This document shows, one piece after another, positions 13,361 to 19,038 of a DNA stretch of 19,038 bases. The notes under the pieces are model-generated. The model made no database searches and was not told the origin of the DNA. It was given only the letters and a program-made list of their open reading frames with translations. Every line of letters starts with the position of its first letter. Positions within the stretch are counted from its first letter, which is position 1. The stretch comes from an uncultured Oscillospiraceae bacterium (GTDB taxonomy: Bacteria > Bacillota > Clostridia > Oscillospirales > Acutalibacteraceae): assembly GCA_900552285.1 (NCBI GenBank), contig URYV01000013.1, forward strand, positions 1-19,038, written 5' to 3'. The position numbers and the translations under genes were made by a program.

Positions 13361-16300
13361 ATGAAAAAGAGTATGAGAAAGCGTATAGCAATGTTGATGT
13401 CGGTTTTGGTATGCTTACAGATGTTTTATGCGCCGGTATATGCAGCAAGCGACGGCGCATTTTTTTCATACGGTGTTCCTGACGACGAAAGCGAAATAGG
13501 CAGCGGTTCTTCACCGCCGGGCATTGTGAGAGAAATAACCGAGCTGCGGGACAGGTATGTCAAGCATTTTGAGCTGTCCGACGGCAGAATGATGGCCGCC
13601 GAGTATGAAAATCCCGTCCATTTTGAGCAGGACGGAGAATGGGTGGAGATAGACAACCGCCTTAAAGAAGATAACACCTCCCTTTTTGATGACGAAACCG
13701 AAAACGAAAACGACGAACAAACCTCTTTTGAAGATACGGAAATTTCGGTGCAAAGCACCTTTGAAAACGAAACCGATGAGTCGGCCGAGAACGGCGAACC
13801 ATCAGACCAAAGCGCTTCGGAAAGCAACCAAGGCTATTCCAATTCGCAGAATAATTTCAAAATTAAATTTGCAAAAAAGTCGAGTTCAAAAAAACTTGTT
13901 AACATAAAAAAAGACGAATACAAACTCTCCTTCGGCATAAAGGGCGCTCAAAGAAAGTCGGTCAAAACCGACGGCTCTGCCCAAAGCGCCGATGAAAGCG
14001 GCGACCCCTCGGTGCTGCGTAACATTTCCTCGTCGGTTACATATTCCGATGTTTTTGACGGGGTGGATTTCGAATACTCGGTTATTTCGGATTTTATTAA
14101 GGAAAACATAATTTTAAAGAAAGCCGCCTCCCCTTCTTCCTTTGAATTTTCCCTTTATCCGAAAGACCTGACTCCCGAGCTTAAAGACAACGCCGTGGAA
14201 TTTAAAAACGCCGACGGCGAAACCGTTTTTGTCATACCCTCCCCATTTATGTATGACGCGGCGGGCGCACATTCGGAAAACGTATCCCTCGGCCTTTCTC
14301 ATGGAAAAAACAAAAACGAATATATCCTGACGCTTGTTCCAAGCAAAGAGTGGATAAGCGACGGCAAAAGAGCCTTTCCGATCGTTATCGACCCGGTTGT
14401 TCAAACCGAAGTAACCTATCAGGAGGGCTTTTCCAGCGGATATGTATACAAAAAGACCGACGGCACCCTCGGCAAAAACACCACCACCGAGCACATGTAT
14501 GTGGGAGAAATAACCGAGGGCGGAGACAAAAGAGCCAAGGCGAAAACCTATATAAAATACAGTCTCCCCGCCCTTCGCGAGGGGGATAAGGTCTGCGAAG
14601 CATACATGGGGCTTTGTCAGTACGGAAACTGCGACAGCAGCGGCAACAGCCTTGTGGGCATAAAGGGCACCAAATACCGCATAAACGCACACCGAATCAC
14701 CGGCAGCTGGACCAACGGCTCGATAAATTTCAACACGGCATACGACGCGGCATATATGGACACAAAGGAAGTCGAATGTCTCACGGCGGGGTGGGACACC
14801 TTCGACATCACCCGCGCCGTCAAAGCATGGTATGAAGGCGAAAGCAACAACGGCATTATGTTTGTCGCCGACAAATACGAGAACAACGGCAACGCCAGAA
14901 GATACATCTCCAAGGACGCAGGCTCGGCATATAAGAATTACCGTCCGCAGCTTATGATTGTTTACCTAAACACAAACGGGCTCAACGACTTCAATTCGTA
15001 CAAAAGCTATGACTCGGGCCACTCGGGGACAAGCTATTTCAACGAATACACCGGCAAGGTCACCCACATCACCGACGACATCGCTTTCGGCGGCAATTTC
15101 CCCGGCGTCGACATTAAGCACGTCAACGACACCTCCTTTAAGGGAGTCCAAAACGGTTTCGGAAAGGGCTGGTCGCTCAACATTTGCGAAACGGTATCTC
15201 TCGTTTCGGGCAACGGTCTTGCGGAAAAGTATAAAGTAAGATACCGTGACGAGGACGGAACCGAAATATATTTTGTCGAAGAAACGGCCGGAGCCGAGCT
15301 TTGCGACGAGGCGGGACGCGGCATGACCTTAAAGCTGCCCTCCGGCTCGCCTAATCAATATATAATCACCCTAAAAGACGGAACCAAAAAGGTTTTCGAC
15401 TCTTGGGGAAGTCTTTGCGAAATACAGTATACCGACGGCAAGAAAACGACGGTGTCGCTGTCAAACCACCGTCCCGTTTCGGTCACAGATTATTCGGGGC
15501 GTAAGGCCTCCCTTGTCTATTCGGGAAATCTGCTGACCAAAATATCCGCTTCCGACGGCAGAACGGTGAGCTTTGAATATTCCGACGAAAAGCTCATTAA
15601 AATAAACCACCACAACGGTCTTGTAACTACCTTTTCCTACACCTCCGACTGGCTTTTAAGCGAAATAAACAACCAAAGCTCGGTGCTCGGCATAACATAT
15701 GCCAACGGAAAGCTGCAGTCTCTTTACGAAAGCGCCGACGGCTCGACAAAAACCGTCATGTGGGCCGAATATCTCCCCGACAAAACCCTTTTCACCCACC
15801 CCGGCCCTTCGGGCAGCGTTTCTTCAAGCGCCTCCGACAGATTTTACGAACATTGTCTTTTCAACAGCTACGGGCAAAAGATAAGCGACTATATAACCAA
15901 CGCATATCTCACCGACAGCAGCATGACCCCCGAGTTCTACGGCGTGGAATGCAACGAATATTCCCCCGTTGTGACCGAGAAGAAATTTGCAAAGAACAAC
16001 AAGCTGCTGACCTCCTATGCCGCGAACAAGGCGGCAAACCTCATAAAAAACGGCAGCTTTGAAGCAAATTCTTCCTGGAAATATCTTTCGGGCGCGTCCT
16101 ATGCCGCCGATTCTTCAAAGGCCTTTGCGGGAAACCGTTCCATGAAAATGAGCCGCACATCAAAAGGCTCGGATCAAACCCTTTATCAGATACTGACCCT
16201 GCCGGCGGGCAAATACACCTTCTCGGCATATGTAAAGGCCGAAAGCCTTTCGGACGGAAAATTCGGGCTGAGCATAACCGACGGGGTCTCGGCCCTTTCG

Positions 16301-19038
16301 GGGAACAGCTTTTGCGCCATAGACACCCCCTCCTCCGACTGGCAGCGGCTTTTCACCACCGTGACTCTCGGCGAAAGCAAGACGGTCAGGGCGGGATTTG
16401 TGCTTGAGGGCGCGGCGATCGGCACGGTTTATGTCGACGGCGCCATGTTCACCAAAACCGATAGCCCCGTTTCGCTCAATCTTCTTGAAAATTCCGACAT
16501 GGAGCAAAGCAGCGGCTGGACCGCCGTTTCGGCGTCATCGGGAGACGGATATGTCAAAAACGAAAGCGACAGCCTTTTCGGCACCTCCTATCGCCTTTCG
16601 GGAGACCTTAAATCCGACAAAAGCATTTACCAAGAGGTGACCGTCAAAGGCAGCGCAAACGACACATATATTTTAAGCGGATACGGCAAAAGCCTCGGAC
16701 TTCCCGAAAAAACCACCGACAAAAACGGTAATCGGGTGTCAAACGGCTCGAAGTTTGACGTAGACATAACAATAACCTATTCAAACGGAACGTCAAGGAC
16801 AATTGACGGTCTTAAATTCGACAGATACAATCGGGATTGGCAGTTTATGACCAAGGCCTTCACCGTCCGCCACCCCGACGACGGCACACTCTCCCCCGAC
16901 AAGATAAAGATAACCTGCCGCTACGGCAAAAACAGCAGCGAAGCATATTTCGACGACATTCAGCTCATAAAGGACGCGACCCCGTCCTACACCTATGACG
17001 ACGGCGGCAACCTTATTTCGGTCAAGGACCTTGCCGAGCAAAGAGCCGAATATGACTTTAAAGACAACAAGGTAGTGTCGGCCTTAAACCCCACCGGCAG
17101 CAGGTATGTAAATATCTATGACAAAACCGATAAAAACCGAATAAACGCCACCTATGCCGACGGAATAGAATATGCCTATAAATACGATTCAAACGGCAAT
17201 GTGACCTCGGCAAAGAGCATTTCCTCCAAGCTTTCATCGGGGCGTTATTACCACATAATAACCTGCCAAAAGAACATGGCTGTCGACCTTTCAAACAACG
17301 ACGGTTCGGCAGGGGCTGCGGTAACCTACTACACCCCTCACCTTTCGGACAATCAGACCTTCGAATTTATAAAGCATTCTTTAAACGGCGCCGATTGGTA
17401 TTCCATACACCCCTCAAGCTACCCGAAAAAGGCTTTAAGCGTTATCGGCACGTCGTCGGGCTCGGAGGTGACCTCGGAACCCTATACCGGCGGCTCGGAT
17501 CAGCTGTGGAAGGTTGAGGAAAATTCCGACGGAACATACACCTTCACGCCAAAGAGCGCGCAAAATCTTCATCTCGACGCTCCAGACCCCACCTCCTCAA
17601 ATCCCTACCCGAGCATGTATGTCTACACCGCCCACACAAAGAAGCAGCAGAAATTCACTCTGCTTGCCAAAGACGACGGAAAGGGTCTTTACAGCGAGAA
17701 TGAAGCAACTTATGACCAAAAGGGCGTTCACACAACGTCGGTCACCACCATGGACGGTACGGTAAACTATGAATACACCGCCGACGACAGGGTCAAAAAG
17801 GCGGACGGGCTGAGCTCCTCCACCGAATACACCTACGGCGGAAAAAGCAAACTCGATTCGACGGTCGTCGAAAAGGGCAAAACCGACGGCACAAGCGCTC
17901 GGGCGGATTATACATATACCAAACAGTTTTTGACCGGCATTTCCGCCGAGGGCGCCGACTATTCCTTTGAGTATGACGGATTCGGCAACCGCACCGCCAC
18001 AAAGCTCGGCGGCACGGCCCTCATGAAAAACGTCTATAACGAGGACAACAACACCCTTGAAAAGAGCGTCTACGGAAACGGCGACAGTATTCTCTATTCT
18101 TATGACAAATATCTCCGCAACACCCAGGTCACCAAGATAACCGCCTCGAATTTTTCCTTCGTCGCGGCCAACTGGAAATACGACGGCTTCGGAAATTTAA
18201 GCTACCTTTGCGACAGCACCACCGGGAGCAATGTGGAGACAAGCTTTATCTACGATTCGATCGGCAGAATAAGCAGCTTTCTCCGCGGCGACGGATTCGG
18301 CGCAAACGTCGGCTATGACGAGTTCAACCGCATATCCGGTTCAAGGTATAAAACCGTTGACGGCAGCAGGGGTTCGTGGTACACTTATGTAAACGGAACC
18401 GGACTTGTTTCCAAGGTGAATTTTGACGGATATTCCGTCCAAAACACCTTCGATGAGCTGAACCGAACGGAGGCAAGGAAATATACCTTCGGCAGCAATA
18501 AATCGGTTTTCGAAACCATGGACTATAACCGCGTCGGCAACCGAACCGACGGCAAGGTCATGTCTCATTCCTTCGGCGGGTCATATGAGTTTAATTATGA
18601 ATACGACCAAAACGGAAACATAACCCGAATCTCCGACGACTCGGGCAATCTCCGCAACGAATACACCTATGACGAGCTCGGCAGACTCACCTCGGAAATA
18701 AACATCCCGAAGGGCAGCCAAAGCAGCAAGGCGGTCGTCGGCGAAAAAATCGAATATCTCTACTCAAAAGACGGCAATATTTATCAGCGGAATTTCTATA
18801 AGGTTCAGGCCCTTCAGGGCAAGACTTATGTCGACGCAAAAGCCAACCGTTCCGACAGCTTCGGCTATTCGAACACCGAATGGTCGGATCAGCTTTCCTC
18901 GGCAAGAATCAACGGCAAGGGATTTAACTTCACCTATGACAAGATAGGCAATCCCCTAAGCTACCGCGACAGCATGGTCATGACGTGGCAAAACGGCCGT
19001 CAGCTGAAAAGCATAAAGGTCGACGATACCACCACCCT
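13361..19038 (+). CDS. Large secreted RHS/YD-repeat protein with DNRLRE, carbohydrate-binding-like and ricin-lectin-like modules (3' end outside window)
   Basis: The frame is open from ATG 13361 to the right edge, at least 1892 residues, and its C-terminus is not seen. GAAAGGGA at 13346-13353 is the ribosome-binding site. Seen in order: a signal peptide (1-30, ending VYAAS); an RHS-type N-terminal module with HFELSDGRMMAAEYENPVHF (about 69-88); a very acidic linker (about 104-165); a DNRLRE-type beta-sandwich (about 344-537); an RHS core beginning with GFGKGWSLN near 600; two carbohydrate-binding-like modules (about 894-1037, with NLIKNGSFE, and 1040-1207, with NLLENSDME); a ricin-type lectin (about 1293-1440, with DQLWKVEE); then YD repeats such as YDGFGNR, YDSIGRI and YDELGRL to the edge. 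RHS proteins form hollow beta-cages that enclose and release a C-terminal toxin, or serve in adhesion. Which applies here cannot be told without the missing end. It has its own promoter and is not part of the heme operon. Confidence 0.88.
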   Translation, partial: MKKSMRKRIAMLMSVLVCLQMFYAPVYAASDGAFFSYGVPDDESEIGSGSSPPGIVREITELRDRYVKHFELSDGRMMAAEYENPVHFEQDGEWVEIDNRLKEDNTSLFDDETENENDEQTSFEDTEISVQSTFENETDESAENGEPSDQSASESNQGYSNSQNNFKIKFAKKSSSKKLVNIKKDEYKLSFGIKGAQRKSVKTDGSAQSADESGDPSVLRNISSSVTYSDVFDGVDFEYSVISDFIKENIILKKAASPSSFEFSLYPKDLTPELKDNAVEFKNADGETVFVIPSPFMYDAAGAHSENVSLGLSHGKNKNEYILTLVPSKEWISDGKRAFPIVIDPVVQTEVTYQEGFSSGYVYKKTDGTLGKNTTTEHMYVGEITEGGDKRAKAKTYIKYSLPALREGDKVCEAYMGLCQYGNCDSSGNSLVGIKGTKYRINAHRITGSWTNGSINFNTAYDAAYMDTKEVECLTAGWDTFDITRAVKAWYEGESNNGIMFVADKYENNGNARRYISKDAGSAYKNYRPQLMIVYLNTNGLNDFNSYKSYDSGHSGTSYFNEYTGKVTHITDDIAFGGNFPGVDIKHVNDTSFKGVQNGFGKGWSLNICETVSLVSGNGLAEKYKVRYRDEDGTEIYFVEETAGAELCDEAGRGMTLKLPSGSPNQYIITLKDGTKKVFDSWGSLCEIQYTDGKKTTVSLSNHRPVSVTDYSGRKASLVYSGNLLTKISASDGRTVSFEYSDEKLIKINHHNGLVTTFSYTSDWLLSEINNQSSVLGITYANGKLQSLYESADGSTKTVMWAEYLPDKTLFTHPGPSGSVSSSASDRFYEHCLFNSYGQKISDYITNAYLTDSSMTPEFYGVECNEYSPVVTEKKFAKNNKLLTSYAANKAANLIKNGSFEANSSWKYLSGASYAADSSKAFAGNRSMKMSRTSKGSDQTLYQILTLPAGKYTFSAYVKAESLSDGKFGLSITDGVSALSGNSFCAIDTPSSDWQRLFTTVTLGESKTVRAGFVLEGAAIGTVYVDGAMFTKTDSPVSLNLLENSDMEQSSGWTAVSASSGDGYVKNESDSLFGTSYRLSGDLKSDKSIYQEVTVKGSANDTYILSGYGKSLGLPEKTTDKNGNRVSNGSKFDVDITITYSNGTSRTIDGLKFDRYNRDWQFMTKAFTVRHPDDGTLSPDKIKITCRYGKNSSEAYFDDIQLIKDATPSYTYDDGGNLISVKDLAEQRAEYDFKDNKVVSALNPTGSRYVNIYDKTDKNRINATYADGIEYAYKYDSNGNVTSAKSISSKLSSGRYYHIITCQKNMAVDLSNNDGSAGAAVTYYTPHLSDNQTFEFIKHSLNGADWYSIHPSSYPKKALSVIGTSSGSEVTSEPYTGGSDQLWKVEENSDGTYTFTPKSAQNLHLDAPDPTSSNPYPSMYVYTAHTKKQQKFTLLAKDDGKGLYSENEATYDQKGVHTTSVTTMDGTVNYEYTADDRVKKADGLSSSTEYTYGGKSKLDSTVVEKGKTDGTSARADYTYTKQFLTGISAEGADYSFEYDGFGNRTATKLGGTALMKNVYNEDNNTLEKSVYGNGDSILYSYDKYLRNTQVTKITASNFSFVAANWKYDGFGNLSYLCDSTTGSNVETSFIYDSIGRISSFLRGDGFGANVGYDEFNRISGSRYKTVDGSRGSWYTYVNGTGLVSKVNFDGYSVQNTFDELNRTEARKYTFGSNKSVFETMDYNRVGNRTDGKVMSHSFGGSYEFNYEYDQNGNITRISDDSGNLRNEYTYDELGRLTSEINIPKGSQSSKAVVGEKIEYLYSKDGNIYQRNFYKVQALQGKTYVDAKANRSDSFGYSNTEWSDQLSSARINGKGFNFTYDKIGNPLSYRDSMVMTWQNGRQLKSIKVDDTTT

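Noticed and set aside
1..19038. CRISPR arrays, insertion sequences, integrases and attachment sites
   Set aside because: No regularly spaced direct repeats, transposase or integrase frames, or terminal inverted repeats with target duplications were seen; the tRNA is intact with no repeated 3' fragment noticed nearby.

Overview
The window looks like chromosomal DNA from a low-to-mid GC Gram-positive anaerobe of the class Clostridia, possibly Oscillospiraceae/Ruminococcaceae. This is inferred from AGGAGG-type ribosome-binding sites, sortase-type and Shp/NEAT surface proteins, and a codon style rich in GCC, GGC, GAC and CTT. No species can be named.

Positions 1-381 hold the tail of one gene and a short or partial unknown gene, closed by a strong hairpin terminator (430-481). 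Positions 482-604 form a regulated promoter region: a GTTGCA-type palindrome, a -35/-10 pair (509-536), and a GTTAGC/GCTAAC dyad (546-563) of the kind bound by DtxR-family iron repressors, lying at the expected transcription start.

Positions 605-12780 are the heart of the window: ten tightly packed same-strand genes forming a heme (iron) acquisition operon. The order is a 1419-residue wall-anchored protein with two NEAT-like domains around a GLUG beta-helix; a membrane-anchored Shp-type heme-binding protein; an IsdE/HtsA-like heme-binding lipoprotein; a FecCD permease; an ABC ATPase; a short DtxR-family regulator; a 41-residue membrane peptide; two ABC exporter-type half-transporters that probably pair; and a YbaN/DUF454 membrane protein. 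The first five form a relay: the wall protein captures heme, the Shp-like protein passes it inward, the lipoprotein receives it, and the permease/ATPase imports it. The order resembles the streptococcal shr-shp-siaABC-siaDE operon, here with its own metalloregulator and a likely operator, suggesting an autoregulated iron-starvation unit.

Positions 12823-12986 are a self-contained tRNA unit: perfect promoter, CAT-anticodon tRNA with encoded CCA, and terminator. Its acceptor stem suggests isoleucine-2 rather than methionine. An AT-rich spacer with a further hairpin and a consensus promoter follows. From 13361 to the window edge runs one very large secreted RHS/YD-repeat protein (at least 1892 residues) with DNRLRE-type, carbohydrate-binding-like and ricin-lectin-like modules. 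Its C-terminal tip, where a toxin would be expected, lies outside the window.

No insertion sequence, CRISPR array, rRNA or phage gene was seen.
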